A stretch of 64,000 nucleotides of DNA from Trema orientale (taxonomy: Eukaryota > Streptophyta > Magnoliopsida > Rosales > Cannabaceae): NCBI GenBank assembly GCA_002914845.1, contig JXTC01000369.1:81809-145808 (forward strand), written 5' to 3'. Below are positions 1-12,720 of the stretch, piece by piece. Made by a program: the position numbers and the translations under genes. The notes under the pieces are model-generated. The model did no database searches. It was given only the letters and a program-made list of their open reading frames with translations, and was not told where the DNA came from. The first letter of the stretch is position 1. Each line of letters starts with the position of its first letter.

Positions 1-177
1 TATTCAAGATGACGATTCTATACGGGACCCCGATATACCAATGGGGAAACGGATTCTCCGAAATTGTCCCGCACTAAATTAAATAGTGAATGATGCATGG
101 ATGGTATATTAAAATAATAATGGGGATAGAGATAGTAAACACAAAACCGATCCCGTCCTACCCTGTTGACATCCCTA
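1..177 (-). mobile_element. End of a hAT-like non-autonomous element (cut by window edge)
   Basis: The stretch ends with a CCCTGTTGACATCCCTA-type terminus. Read on the other strand this is TAGGGATGTCAACAGGG, which resembles the ends of many plant hAT-like non-autonomous elements. The interior contains scattered CCCG/GGGG blocks typical of such elements. The left end lies outside the window, so neither the partner terminal repeat nor a target duplication can be checked. A diverged relative appears at about 13.08-13.64 kb. The family assignment is inference. Confidence 0.4.
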
Positions 178-1239
178 TATCTTATTAACCCTATTTTTCA
201 TTTCTTTAGTACAAAAAGAGTATTTTAGTCTGTCACTAATTTACAAAATTGTCCAACTCTATTTTTTTTTTTTTTCTCCCATTACTTTCCTTTCACTTTT
301 AGACTTGCGATGATATGTCTGTGTAGGAGAACCCTGATTTGACAAATGTTGCAAGTGAAAATGAAAGTGAAAGTGAAAACGAAACTGCTGTTCAAATGTC
401 AAAACTTTCTTAAAGTCAAGTGGCAATCGTTTTCATGCTAGTTTATTGAGCTACTTGGCAACTTACTCATCAAAATGAATTCAAAAATACCATTTTATAA
501 CTCCTATTAGTGGGGTATGAACAAAATCCTCGTCAACTCTATCACATTAAGCAAACTCAACCACGACCAAATTCAATCCAACGCCAATCCAATCGGTGCT
601 CGGTTTAGCCTTTAAATCTTATAAATCATTTTTACAAAATTGTTCATCCCTTGTTTTGAGTTACTTTGGCCAAATTCCACTCTCCCTCTTCCTCTCTCTC
701 TCTCTTGGATGAATTACATAACACAATTTGAAGCATTTTAAAGGGTTTTGGTAACCTTTACAGGGGTCAAAGACTAAATAATTTTTTCTTAAGGTAAAAG
801 TCTCATTCTTCACTACTACCAACTCCCACCATATTTCAACTTCTAGAGCTAGATGACAGAAAGAGAGACGGCAAAAGGTAAGGGCTTTAGTGATGTCAGT
901 TTGATTACGTGGAGGGAACGAAAGAAAGACAGAAGGTTCCATGTGAGGCTTTCTTCTATATGTTTTTGGTATAATTTGACTTTTGATTAATTTAATGAAA
1001 TATAGACTTCACACAGTACAGTCCAGAATAAGCTTTCATATGCTAACATCACATGTATATATATTTTAAACAAAAGGGCATCAATAAAAATCATTTATAT
1101 CATTATCTATTTAGCTTTCACACCGAACCGCATAAACATAAATAGCCTAAAAACAATAGGTTAGTTCTCTAACTATGTATCTCTCTTTATCTCTATATAT
1201 CTCTAACAAAGTTTCCTCCATCAGTTTCCTAAAAGAACC
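178..1239. other. Intergenic, promoter side of the DUF761-like gene
   Basis: AT-rich sequence with a T-run near 261-275 and a GAAAGTGAAAGTGAAA-type purine repeat around 358-380. No reading frame with protein-like composition is visible. The last 60 bases before the ATG carry CTCTTTATCTCTATATATCTCT, a pyrimidine-rich and TATA-like leader common in plant genes. Confidence 0.5.
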
Positions 1240-1641
1240 ATGTTTGAAATCTATTCCACACTTGATCTGATCCGCCATGTTGTTTCAAACCCTCTATTCA
1301 TCTTCTGTTTTTGTAACTTGATCATAGTGATCATCCTTATAAGCTCAAAACCCATCTCTAATACCAAGCGAGAGAGCGAAAGCTTCGAGTCAACGGTCAA
1401 GATACGAGGTAGAAGAAGTGCTAAAGGGGGGAACAAGGAGAACAAGGCCTATGTGGAAGTCAGTAAAGGGATGCTAAGTTCTGAGAAAGGAGAAGCCGAA
1501 AACGACAGAGGCGACAGAGCCAATCATGAGGAAAACGACAAAGATGAGGATGAACTGAGGAAAAGAGTCGAGGAATTTATTGAAAAGGTTAACAAAGGAT
1601 GGAAGGCAGAGTTATTGATCAGAACATCACGTCTAGTCTAG
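1240..1641 (+). CDS. Small DUF761-like (DUF4408/DUF761 group) membrane-anchored protein
   Basis: An intronless frame of 133 codons. Residues about 18-35 form one strongly hydrophobic segment suited to an N-terminal membrane anchor. A charged, Lys/Glu/Asn-rich middle follows. The C-terminus (104-125) starts DELRKRVEEFIEKVNKGW, an amphipathic motif like the short C-terminal box of plant DUF761 proteins. That group is poorly characterised; members often combine an N-terminal hydrophobic DUF4408 segment with the C-terminal box, and some respond to stress. The start is the first ATG after a CT-rich leader. The overlapping minus-strand frame has no such organisation and is a shadow. No function can be given from sequence. 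Confidence 0.7.
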   Translation: MFEIYSTLDLIRHVVSNPLFIFCFCNLIIVIILISSKPISNTKRESESFESTVKIRGRRSAKGGNKENKAYVEVSKGMLSSEKGEAENDRGDRANHEENDKDEDELRKRVEEFIEKVNKGWKAELLIRTSRLV

Positions 1642-2362
1642 GGGCAGGGTCTACACGTGGGTCATGACCCATGGGAATTAAATGAGCTTTTCACTATGAA
1701 ATCTAGTTTGATTCCCATTTTTGTTTTTTTTAACTGACAGGTCTGTCAGAGGCGAGGACTCTTTCTGACCATTCTAAATGTTTCCTGAATGTCTGGACCA
1801 TGTAAAAATTTTCTCATTATAGGTTCAGACCTTTGATATTTATTGTAACTGTGGAGATGCTTATTGCTAGTTGTGTCTGTATTCGGGTCCTACTTCTATG
1901 GATAGTTGAGATCCAACGATAATGGCATTTTCACGTGAGACTAAATGTGGAAAATAAAATGAAATGTCACATGATCAAGTCAATCACTCATAACAAGAAC
2001 AACAATGAACAATCACTCAAATCAATCAACCGTACAGATACAAAGCTCTTAATCAGACAATTGAATATCCTTGCTCAGTACATCTAAATGTTACAACAAC
2101 AACCCATCACTAGAAATACATGGTAAAAACAGCCAGAAAATGAGCCTAATGATTAGGAGAGTCCTACCTAAAACCTAATAATAAGAGAGTACAATTCTGT
2201 GTTAAAACCAACATGACAAGGTTAAGCCTTTGTTTGTTTGTCCTCCTTCAGTAGCCAACGAGCCTAATATTGGTGTCAGACAAGGTTGTGTGAGCCTAAA
2301 TGTGTCATCGAGTCTGGAGGAAACAATCAAAGATTCAACAAGCACACCGGTAGTGAATAAGA
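1642..2362. other. Convergent intergenic space; AHL 3' UTR in its right part
   Basis: The two neighbouring genes converge here. The part from about 2000 to 2362 directly follows the AHL stop codon on the minus strand and is probably its 3' UTR. Nothing else was recognised. Confidence 0.5.
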
Positions 2363-5300
2363 TCAGCAAGAAACCTCGCAGTTCGATTGGCTAAGGCTTT
2401 TTGATTCCTCTTCGGGCAAAGGTGATTTAATCTCAGGAGCCAAGTTTCTATACCCGTGAATGGAATTCAGAGAGGATGAATTGTCAATGTTGTAGGCAGC
2501 AGATGTTACAATGGGCTTTACGCCCCCATATAACGCCCTTGTTTCTTCACCAGTAACGGTGTTGATAATGGGAGGAGTAATAGCGGCTATAGGCTCAATC
2601 CTCTGCTTCTTGGGCTTCTGTTCCTGCTGGTGACCGGGAAGAAAGCTGCCCACCACAACCTGAAATGCGAAAAAACAGTTTCAAAAGTCACTAACATAAG
2701 CGTTTATTCATTGTTATGTGGTACAAGGTTACAAGTTTACGTACATTAGTTTCAGCACTGAAAGGGGTCATCTAAGTTTCTCACATGATAACAAAATTTT
2801 GGAATATTGAGCTTGAAATTGTACTAAACCACTGTAATCAGAAGTTATAAATATTTTAAGTTGTTACAATTTATCTTCCAAGGAAACAATGTTACCTGAA
2901 CAGGACCAGCAGCTATCAACAGACCAGCAAGTCCTCCTCCCACTACTCTACCATCTGGACCGGCCAAAGAAACACTCATCCCACCAGATCTGCTCTTTGT
3001 TCCTGCATTCTCGGTAGGCATATATGATCCGGACAAGGAAAGTATCTCAAACCGACCCTGTATAAAACAAACAGAAAAGCTTAAATGGAAAGAACTTGAG
3101 ATTATTTTTCATAAATAAAAAATCAAATTTGACCATAGCATGAACTAGATGAAAAGCCAAACCTCATATGTTAAAGTACCCCCAGAAGATGTTGGCTGAC
3201 GAAGTGTAACATTTGAAATGGTACCATTAGCTGATAGTATGCAAATGGCTCGAGCTCCTTGTTGAGAGAATGACATAACCTTCATCGTTACATCCTGTAA
3301 CAACAAGGAATCTCAAAAATCAGTAATATAAGATATAAACAAGTTACTAACGAAAAATGCAAACAAATGCTTACAGATTTATAATAATAAACACAAACAA
3401 ATAACTTGTGTTTTTCAGTCCTTGTCAATGCAAGTAACATTAAAATTGAAAACAGACAAAAACTTGCAGATCCTTTATTGTTTGAGAAAAATATATAAAA
3501 TACTCAAATCAATTGGTGATCAACTAAGCTGTTTAGAAAGCAGAATACTGTATGTAGATAACCGCTTGTTATTTGAACTAAAGAAGACTTTTGTGTTTCA
3601 CATCTATTTCGAGCACATACCTCACCAGCATTGACAGTCAGCACATGAGGCGTAAAATTTGCACCAACGGAGTATGCAATCTTCTCACCTACAAAAGAAA
3701 AATGTACTCATTATCATCAGAGAAATGAAACTTGAAAATTCAAATTCAAATTGCTTAATTTCACCCTGTAAGCATGCCAATCAAAAATAAAAATAATGGC
3801 CCAATATTTTACTTTCAAGACTGTAGATCAATGAAACAAGTACCAAGTAGCCCAAAAATTAACAGAGTCTATTAGCACTTCTTAATATTATCACTAGAAC
3901 TTCCTAAAAAATAGTAACACTTGGGGTGGCAAAACAAATAGCCGACACAGTTGGAAGCCCAGTACTTCAGTATCATAATTCAAGACAAACAAGTTACCCC
4001 AACCCAGTTTGATTTATGTGAGAGACCAAATAAACAAACAACGACATACCACGAATTTCTTCAAACAGTTCTGTCAAACTTTTATATTTTAATATAATAA
4101 AGGTTAAACATTATTTGCTGGAGCCATTCAGACGAAATCCAATGACTACATCAGCCAGAAAAGTCATCAAACCCTGAATAGGGTTTGAAGATGTCTTATC
4201 AAGGGAAGTGATTAAGTGTGTCTTAGAACCATAAAACAAAAGAATTATAGGCAAAACAGGAGTTAAGCAACATAATTTTTTGTGCCCAGAAAGGAGCATC
4301 AATTTCTACAAGCTAATCTCACGTCATTTTTTAAAGTCTTTCTTAACTCGTGCTTTTAAACATGAGTTCCCATAAATCAAGACACACAGTCAGCAAATTC
4401 TGTGACATCGTTTTAACAAAATAATCACTAAATTTAAAAACCATAATAATCCCAGTCAGTGTCACCCCACTTGGCTGAGCCTGACTCCACCTTCACACCA
4501 AAAAAATCACTCTCATCTGTTCATAAAAATTTTAAGCTTTTGCCTTCTTAAACACATAGAAGGCTAGGAGAATAATATTCTGTCCAGAACATAAAGATTC
4601 CGACATAAAACAGTAAACCCAGTAAATGTAAATCTTTTTTCTTTTTCTTTTTTATTTTTATTTTTCTCTCCTTTATTTTTTCCACACACGATTGACATTA
4701 ATTCCAGATCTGATGAGGAATCTAAGTGTACGGGTCCACGACCACACACACACCAAAACCAACAAAACATTCTCTCAAAAATCTCACTGTAAAACTATAA
4801 AACACAACCAGAGTCCAAGACATCAAACGTACGTACACCACTAAGCTAGAGTACTAGAGTAGACCCTCCTTAGCTTTACCAAACACTAGAATTTATCCTT
4901 ATGTAGCAGAGTTTCACACCCAAACCACAAGCTACTAGCTCATAGATAGATAATGTTATATAAAAATGTAACAGTTGAATAAAGTTTTGAACTTTAAATT
5001 TTCAAAACATGGGATTTTTTAAGGTACCTGGAGGTTCATAAGCCTCGTACTTGTTTTGCGACTTTTTGATTGAGTCAACGGGTTTTCCTCGACCCCTTTT
5101 CCAAGCCGAGAACTCTCCAGTGAGTGGAATCGAGGAAGAGATTGGCATTGGAGATAATGCTAAAGCGACAGTGCCGTCAGGGCCGTACTTCCTAGGCCGA
5201 CCTCTTTTCTTCTTTGTAACTTCCGTACTGGGCGGTGGCGCCGCCGCGCTCATGGGCGAAGGTGAGGCCGTAGAGGCCGGCGCCGCCATTGTGGGCCCAC

Positions 5301-5406
5301 TGAATTGGCCGGAGGAGTTTTCATTTCTCGGGGCGACCCTATAGCTATCTGGGGCTTCTTCACTACTCACTGCAACCCCAGAAGCTGAGCTCTCTTTTTC
5401 CTCCAT
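2363..5406 (-). CDS. AHL1-type AT-hook motif nuclear-localised protein (PPC/DUF296 domain)
   Basis: Five coding exons, read right to left: 5406-5028, 3688-3621, 3294-3163, 3057-2896, 2659-2363. All junctions are GT-AG and the frame closes to 345 aa. Residues 65-78 hold a full AT hook followed by its signature (KKKRGRPRKYGPDG). A second degenerate hook, RGRGKP, lies at 104-109. The PPC/DUF296 domain runs from about 128 to 255, with GRFEIL opening exon 4 and a Gly-rich GGGLAGLL stretch. The tail is Ser/Pro-rich. AHL proteins bind AT-rich, matrix-associated DNA in the minor groove, assemble through PPC domains and regulate growth genes. The wording around the hooks and PPC resembles Arabidopsis AHL1 more than AHL3/AHL4. 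The start at 5406 (MEEKE) was chosen on family similarity; an in-frame ATG lies 13 codons upstream. Intron 1 is 1.3 kb. Confidence 0.93.
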
Positions 5407-5640
5407 AAATATATCAAAAATCTCAGACAAGAAAAACCCCACCAAAAACCCTGGAAAAGCTTCAGAAGACTAAAACCCCTAAAACCCTAAAAAATTACCT
5501 ACCCATCTGAGATTTGGGAATAAATACAAAAACCCAGAAAAAGAATTGATGGGTTGAGTGTGAAAAGTTGGGCTAGCTTAGAGATAGATATCTGGTGAAA
5601 ACGGAGCTCAAAATGTTGGAAGAATTTTAAAAATATATAT
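5407..5640 (-). promoter_or_regulatory. AHL 5' leader with telo-box
   Basis: On the minus strand this leader contains TTAGGGTTT (5482-5490) next to a second TAGGGG-type copy. This is a telo-box as found in leaders and promoters of many plant housekeeping and growth genes. A TA-repeat at about 5634-5645 could serve as a TATA region. The role is inferred from motif identity only. Confidence 0.4.
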
Positions 5641-7199
5641 ATATAGAGAGAAACCCCAGAAAGCTAAAACCCCATCTTGAATGGTAAGATCAAGCATTCG
5701 AAGCTACAATTTCTGTACTTTTCTGAGCTCAGCATCCGCCATTGCAAACATGCTCTAAGCTTTTCAGTGGTAAACTCTGAATTTTCACCCAAAAAAAAAT
5801 ATGAACAGCTTACAAGAATTACAAGGAAAAAATTATAAATTTTTGGGTGTGATTGCTGGAATACTAGTGATGTGAATTTAGGGTTTTGCAGGTAAAGAAG
5901 GAGAAATAAATAAAGTAGAAATAATTAAAAAAAAGAATTAAAATAAAATCATTAAAAATATATAATTAAATATTGGTGAATTTAATTAACAATTAATATT
6001 TAATTGCAAAATTCAAAGTATAAAATTTGGTTAAGAAAATGGTTCACGTCCGTCTTGGAAATTTAATAAAAGTGAATTTAATAATAAATTGGGCAGTGAC
6101 ACTAAATGTGAATTTTTTCTAAAATATGAAATTTCAGAAAAGAAAAAAACTTTTTTTAATTAAAATTTGTTATTTCTTTATTTAAAGTTATATAAAGAAT
6201 ACATAATTCAAAGCTGTAAAGCAAACGTTGGAGCCATACCAATTTTCCAACTACTGACAAGTTCTTTGTCTTTTCAGTTAAATTAAAGTTGACCATAGAA
6301 AATTTAATTTAAATGAAATGCCCCCTTTGTTTAAGGTATCTACTGTTAATGCCACTGTAAACATCATGCCCCTGACCCAAAAAACAAAAAAATAAATAAA
6401 AGCCTAAGTTCGCAAACATCATGATATAATGCTACATTACCAGAAAAGAATCTTAGCACCGAAAAAAAAAAATGTTTTAGGCTAGCCACAAAAGGAAGTA
6501 CCATCCACATGGTCTATGTTCTAGGACAGTGGTACTGTTTTGACAATTTTAGAACTTAGTTTTAATGGACAATCACCTAAATCCAAATAAATAAATTAAA
6601 ATGGCAAACCGTGACCAAACTCAAGATCATTTTTTTCTTTTTAGATTTTTCTCATTCCCATTTGTTCAGACTAGTCTTTTCTTTCACATTAGGCAACCCG
6701 ACATTTTTCCTTTTTTAGAGTGAAAAATAACTTTTAGTAATTAAATATAAAACATGCAACGAAAGAAGCAGCAAGAAATACCCTTTTAATATGTACATAT
6801 AAAAAGCACATTATATCATATCAAGCTAATAAGGATTAGGCATTATCTGGTAAACCATTGTCTTCAAATAAACTAAGCAAAGCTTAATAAAAGATATGTA
6901 GAATGGTTATTTAGCTAGTCTCCAGCCATTACTTAACCCAATAGAACAGTGATAAATTTGTAGAAGGGGCACTTGGTAGATGCAGCCCCAACTTACCAAC
7001 ATGTAGAACTTTTTGATCTATTTGCTGGTGATTTATCAAGTACAACTTTGAAATAAATGAATATGATATGTATATTCATCAACCCAAACTTTTTATATTC
7101 ATATCGCTAGAAAGTAGAAAATGCTACAGGCTTATTTGAATTTTATGTCCAACTTCGTCAAATAAGTCTTACAAACAAAGTATTAAAAAATGCATTGTT
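5641..7199. other. Gene-free AT-rich intergenic sequence
   Basis: No coding-like frame and no clear terminal repeats were seen. The stretch is A/T-rich with many short A and T runs. It lies between the AHL promoter and the 3' end of the MAP65 gene. Confidence 0.5.
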
Positions 7200-7274
7200 T
7201 GAATTTACTCCATATGTGTTTTTTTTTTTTTTTTTTTTTTTTTTGATGAAAGGATCTGAATTTACTCCATATGT
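7200..7274 (-). mobile_element. Minimal poly(A) retroposon scar with 18-bp target duplication
   Basis: The 18-mer TGAATTTACTCCATATGT occurs perfectly at 7200-7217 and again at 7257-7274. Between the copies lie one base, about 26 T's (7219-7244) and the 12-mer GATGAAAGGATC. On the minus strand this reads as a 12-bp body (GATCCTTTCATC) followed by a poly(A) tail and flanked by a long direct repeat. That is the expected product of LINE-driven target-primed insertion with extreme 5' truncation, of either a SINE or a LINE. The family cannot be identified from 12 bases. Confidence 0.6.
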
Positions 7275-7578
7275 TAGAATTTTCACACATTCACATTTCA
7301 CATTTAGTGAAATTCAAAAAATTCATATTGAATGACCTGCATAAACCAACTTTGGTTTTCGTTCGATTCTTACGAGAAGCAGTTCAATTAAAAACACCAA
7401 GCAATTTTCAGAAAACAGCTTCAGACACTTAAAAGTCCACGTTCAGTTCTCGTAGACTATGTACATATAAAATCCCATCAAGCCAATTGCAATTGACTTA
7501 AAAATGGAAAATAACCCAAAAAATATGAGGGAAAAAAAAAAAGGAAAAAGAGCATACTACGAAATTGCCAAAACTATG

Positions 7579-10500
7579 TCAAACTTGTATCATTGACTTG
7601 ATATGTGATTTGGGAAGCACAAAACCAGCTCTTCTTTCCTCGAAAGAGTACTCAGTTTCTTCAGAAATTTCTTCTACTATGTTGGAAACATAAGGAATCA
7701 ATGGAGGTCCTGGAGTCATAACTGTCTGCATCGGAACTGATACAGTTAAAGGAGTAGAGGGCACAGGTATTGGCATTGCCCTAGGAGTCTTGTTCTCTTC
7801 ATCTGCAACACTCGTAGTAATCTTTGAAGGAGTAGTGAACGGCATATTATTAGCAGGAAGTGTTTTCTGAACTGTGTCAGTATGTGCTATGTTCAGATGA
7901 TCTTCTGACAAGTTCGTTATGTTGGTTTTTGATGATGCTGTGGAAGATATTGGTGAGAAAGGTCTCCGCTTCATGGGTGATTCGACTTCACGAGCACCAA
8001 AAGAGTGGTTTCTGTGTAAACCAGGAACATCTAAGCCTCTTGTACCTGCATATAAACATTGAAAGAATATTAAAATGTATGTGGTGACATAAGAACATGC
8101 ATATTCCAGGAACTCTGAGCCTCATTTGTTAATATGTACAAGTAGTACATCATCATAAAAGATGTATACGGCTAAGGCATTGGCAACTTCCTGAAGATAA
8201 AAAATTCAATTATAAGAATTCAATCATGGATAAACCTGTTGATAAAAATTTACCAGTTGATAAACCTGTAAAGCTATCATCCATATGGTTATTAAACAGC
8301 TTGTTTGGAAGCACTCGATCACCCTTTCGACTACCAGGACGTGAAAGAGGAGTAGCTTTTACGGAGTGATCAGGTTTAGGAGTTTGAATCATTGCTCCTC
8401 CAAGGGAGAGTCTTCTATTACTTGCACCTCCAGTTGACATTCTAGGAGCCTTTTTAACACTCGGCTTGGACGGACTTGGTTTTGACCCATAAAGTGCCTC
8501 TTGTTCAGCTATCAGCTGTCCCTGAAGTTTCTTCTGTTCCTGTAATAGAGATGTCGTGATTAGGGTCATATCACAAAGGACATTTTACGCACTTCAGATC
8601 AAGTAGTAAAAAGTAGTAACAAACAAAGCTTGGTATAAGAACCAATTTTAGACGAAGAAAACCACTTAGCGAAGAAAAAGGTCAATACCCGCTGTCTAAG
8701 GCGTTCTTGCTCCTTCTCCTGCCGTAATATAGTGTACTCTTCAAGCATTGATAGAAGTCGGATCTAAAGAGAAGGAGAAAGATATAAATAAAACACTGTT
8801 TATAGGTATTCGATGGACAAAAACATAAAATAAACTTTAAGGAGAACCAATTTCTAAGCAATTTTACTTATTAAAAAGAATCTAAACAATTTGAGAATTT
8901 TAAGTAAAGTACTTACACCATCATATGTGAACTCAATGCCTTTCTCCTTCTCCCATGATACTGTTTTTGAAGCCAGTTGATCCACCATTGCTATATGTAA
9001 ACCAAGAATGTTGAGCATTACATAAGGAAGATAAAGAAAAAGAAGGGGGAAAGGGTATAAAGTAAATGGAAGTGGAACGCTATCATCTTGATAGTTTAGC
9101 CTTACTGAACACACACACACCAAAAAAAAAAAAGAAAAAGGAAAGGTTCTGTCAAGACACAGTTCTAACCTGGAAGTTTATTAACCAAAGCACGAGCTTT
9201 CTCAGCACGCTTGAGAGTTAGATGAGCTCCCCTTCCAGCATTGTAACGATTTTCATCCTGAGCAACCATTGAAAGATGACAATTAAGCAAAGAGTCCATA
9301 TGCAAAGGTTTGCCCATATGCCGGGAAAAAAAAAAAAAAGAAAAAAAAAAAGAATGAGCACAAATGACTGAATGTTTTTGCACCAACCCTATTATACTCC
9401 TCAAGCCAGCACTCCTCATCACATGCAGCCAACCATTTCTCAACTTTTTCGAGTATATCTTTCCTGCTAAATGCTTCCTCTTTAACTTTTGAGATCTGGA
9501 GCTCAATTTGTTCAAGGATGTAAGCAGGGTCCATACCTCCTGCAAATAGAGAATTATTCATTCAGAAACAAGTGCAAAAGCGTCTATGGTACTATGTCAA
9601 GATATTCCATACAAAAATAAATACCACACTCTATAGCCTCAATAGCACATTCCAATGCACTATCCGCTTCAAGGACCATATGAGTCTTCCTGCAAATTTC
9701 CTCTAGCTCTGACCTCTTTTTGAAAACAAGCTCTTTCATTTTACTGGATTTCAATTCTTCTAAACGCGACACTTCAGCCTCAACCTGTGGGAAAAAAGAA
9801 ATACTTCCCTTTAAGATCTTAAATGACAAAATAACTGATTCCATTTTCTACAGCACTAAGTTTATCAAGATAAATCTATATAAATCTTACGGAATTGATG
9901 AAGTCTACTGAAAGTGTGTTGGGCTCAGTTATTTCATCTTCTGAAGCAGCTATGTTGCAAGTAACATTCTGAAATATCTGTTGCTCTTCTATTGGTGTAT
10001 CCATCAAGTTCCATAGCTCCAACATGGTAGTTGCAAGATCTTGTAGCTGCCAGTGCATAGCGGGTCAACAACATAAACCAAAAAAGATTGGAAAAAAAGA
10101 AGAGTGGAAACTAGAAACACAGAACACAATTTACCCTTTGCATTCTCTGTATTTTAACCCCTCTTAACTTCTGTATTGCAGCAGCCAGTAGCTCAATTGT
10201 ACCATTACTTATATTCTTAGGTACTTCAGAATCACCTAAACTCGGATGAACTTCACTAATTGTCTGCTTGAAATCCATACCAAGGACTAAGCAAAGTGAG
10301 TTTAACGTACAAAGGTAATCCTGGACCTGCTTCAAACGATCACTCTGCAAAAGCATGAAAGACCAAACTATAAGTCAAAAACACTACATGTGGAACTCCA
10401 AATAACAGGATACAGAACATTAAAAATAAATTAGTCCCAACCTTCTCCTTTTGAAGTGCATGAAGCTGTCTATGCAATTCTTCAAGCTTTCTCAAGGATA

Positions 10501-11639
10501 AATCAGATTCATCAACTGTATTGGAAGGAATATATTCAGTGGATCCTTGAATCTCATTGGAAATAATGCGTATCTCCTCTAAGACATCTAGGAATTGCTT
10601 TCTCCTGTCAGATTTCCTTTTCCGCATCTCCTCTAACTGTGGAAGAATTTTTCTGAGCTCTTCCTTCAAGCTTCCAACACTTTGATCGGACTGGGATAAT
10701 GGACAAATTGTAAGTATATATTTGACAATACTAACTTCCATCCACAATCAGCTTCAAGAAAAATAAGAATCTATGTTTCCTAGATCACAATATTTTCGTC
10801 AAACCGACTTCCGAATCATGTGCAAGTCTCTCTACGGTGTTATATTCTAACTCAAAAACCTTGCCGGGTACATTAGACCTTTCTTAATCAACTCATAATA
10901 AGAGTGGTTATCTATATAATTGTTATTTAGTCAACTGCATCATGTTGCTAATTTAAAAAGTTCTTATAGTCATACATGCAAATCAAGCATCAAATTCTAA
11001 TCTTTTCCTATAATAAGAAGCAACAAACATACTCTTATGGGTAGAGCTATTCAGCCATTTGTTCAATGACCATTGGGTTTTAACGTTAAATTGAATTGCA
11101 GAGTTAATTGAAACTTCCAAAAAGAACATGAACTTCTTCTCATTAATTTCGCAGTCCAAATGATCACATGAAGGAGGCCAAAAAACAAAAATGGAATTTC
11201 TCTACATCCTAACCTGCCTGATATGTACTGGTCGCTCTCCCATAGCAGAACATATAGCTGCCAGTTCTGCTTCAGCATCAGCAATGGCCTGGCGTAACTG
11301 AGCTCTACACCGATTGGCTTGATCCACCTTTCTTCTATAAACTTCTAGGCACTCTTGTTCAAGCTCAAGCAGCATCTTGTCCCTATCAGTGTCAGTCTCT
11401 CCAACTTCATCCCAAATTATCTGATTTTTGAAAATAAGACGGTAAAATTGAGATAAGTATCTTCATCATCCCATATATTTCTATAAGAAGAAGGATTAAA
11501 AGCTAAATACATCTATACAACAGATAAACCGGAGCTATATTTTAACTAAAAGGTTGGAGAAGAAAACCTGGAGCTCAAATAGAAGAGTTCCACATGTTGT
11601 TTCCACTTGCTGAAGTGGATCAAGTTGGAGACTAGACAT
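7579..11639 (-). CDS. MAP65-3: MAP65-3/PLEIADE-type 65-kDa microtubule-associated protein
   Basis: Twelve coding exons, read right to left: 11639-11568, 11420-11214, 10690-10442, 10344-10135, 10046-9891, 9784-9625, 9539-9388, 9257-9170, 8990-8917, 8763-8689, 8539-8254, 8045-7579. The frame closes to 731 aa; Arabidopsis MAP65-3 has about 707. The protein opens [20 protein letters not shown] and continues with a long coiled-coil dimerisation region. The microtubule-binding core includes [16 protein letters not shown] at 409-424. A basic Ser/Pro-rich tail follows, and YSFEERR lies near the C-terminus. MAP65 proteins cross-link antiparallel microtubules; MAP65-3 concentrates at the phragmoplast midzone and is needed for cytokinesis. 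The tail contains several Ser/Thr-Pro sites of the kind phosphorylated in this family. MAP65-4 is the nearest alternative. Confidence 0.95.
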
Positions 11640-12667
11640 ATTTAAAAGATTCTACCTGCCAATAAATACTTTCACAGTGAATCTTATGGACAAAAGGAGC
11701 AAATGTTAACACAGAAGAAGGCAGAATAATCCTTAATTAACAAACTTCAACAAGGGAAAAAAAAAAAAAAGCACATAATTCCCAATTTTCTAAGCAATTT
11801 TTCATTTCTGCATTACATAATTCCCAGTTCGATGCAAAGAACAACAGTTTCCTTTGTCTACATTTATGTCAAGAAACTTGGAACCCACATCATGTTCCCT
11901 TCAAGCTGACAAATTAAACCCAAGCAGAGAGATAATCAGATAAATTTCCTCTGGGAAAAAGGAAAATCCTTCCCAAAACATAAACCCCCAAATTTTGGGA
12001 AACAATTTAAATAGCTGATCTAGCACAGGAAAATTGTCTACAAATTTAGGTTTCTTACTTACCCACAATTAGAGGAGAAAAAAAAGGTCAAAATCCCAAA
12101 AGGGATTTCGAATTAACCCAAACCCCAATCAATCCCAGAATTTTTCTTTTCTAAGGTTTTGTTCCTTATAAGTCAGCTCAATTAAATTGTTCTCTAACAT
12201 CGTAGAGATTACCAGCGAAACATAAACTATAATCACTACATTTGGTTGGTGAGGAAGCTCAAATTTTTCCCTTTTAAAAAAAGCAAGTACATATTTTTAC
12301 TGATTCATGAATATAAAAATAATTAACTAAATAAAATAAAATAAAAACTTCCTCAATTAGTCGAAGCGTTTAGGTTCATAGGTTCCAAAAACAAAATCTA
12401 TAATTAGAAAATTCGATCTCTTCCGTTATTTTATAGCATTTTTGTAGCAAAATAGGGCGATAATTGAAATAGGGAGCAGAAATAAAGATGAGACAAACCT
12501 CAGAGAGCAGCAATCTGTTGAAGAAAATTCGTGATTTTCTCGAGAAAATGAGAGAGTGGATTTTCTTGGATGAGAGTGGGAAAATGTGGGAAATTGAGAT
12601 TTGAATTTTCGATTTGGGAAAGTGATGTGAAGGTGTGTATTGTATGTGATGTAACTGGGACCTAGAG

Positions 12668-12711
<44 letters not shown>

Positions 12712-12720
12712 AAGTAGCCG
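11640..12720 (-). promoter_or_regulatory. MAP65 5' UTR with a probable leader intron and GA/CT microsatellite
   Basis: Upstream of the ATG on the minus strand, an acceptor-like TTGGCAG lies near 11655 and a donor-like GAGGTTTGTC near 12498. Together they suggest an intron of about 0.84 kb within the 5' UTR. The presumed first, non-coding exon contains a CT-rich tract (GA repeat on the plus strand, about 12664-12712), typical of plant leaders. This is inferred from splice-site appearance alone. Confidence 0.45.
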
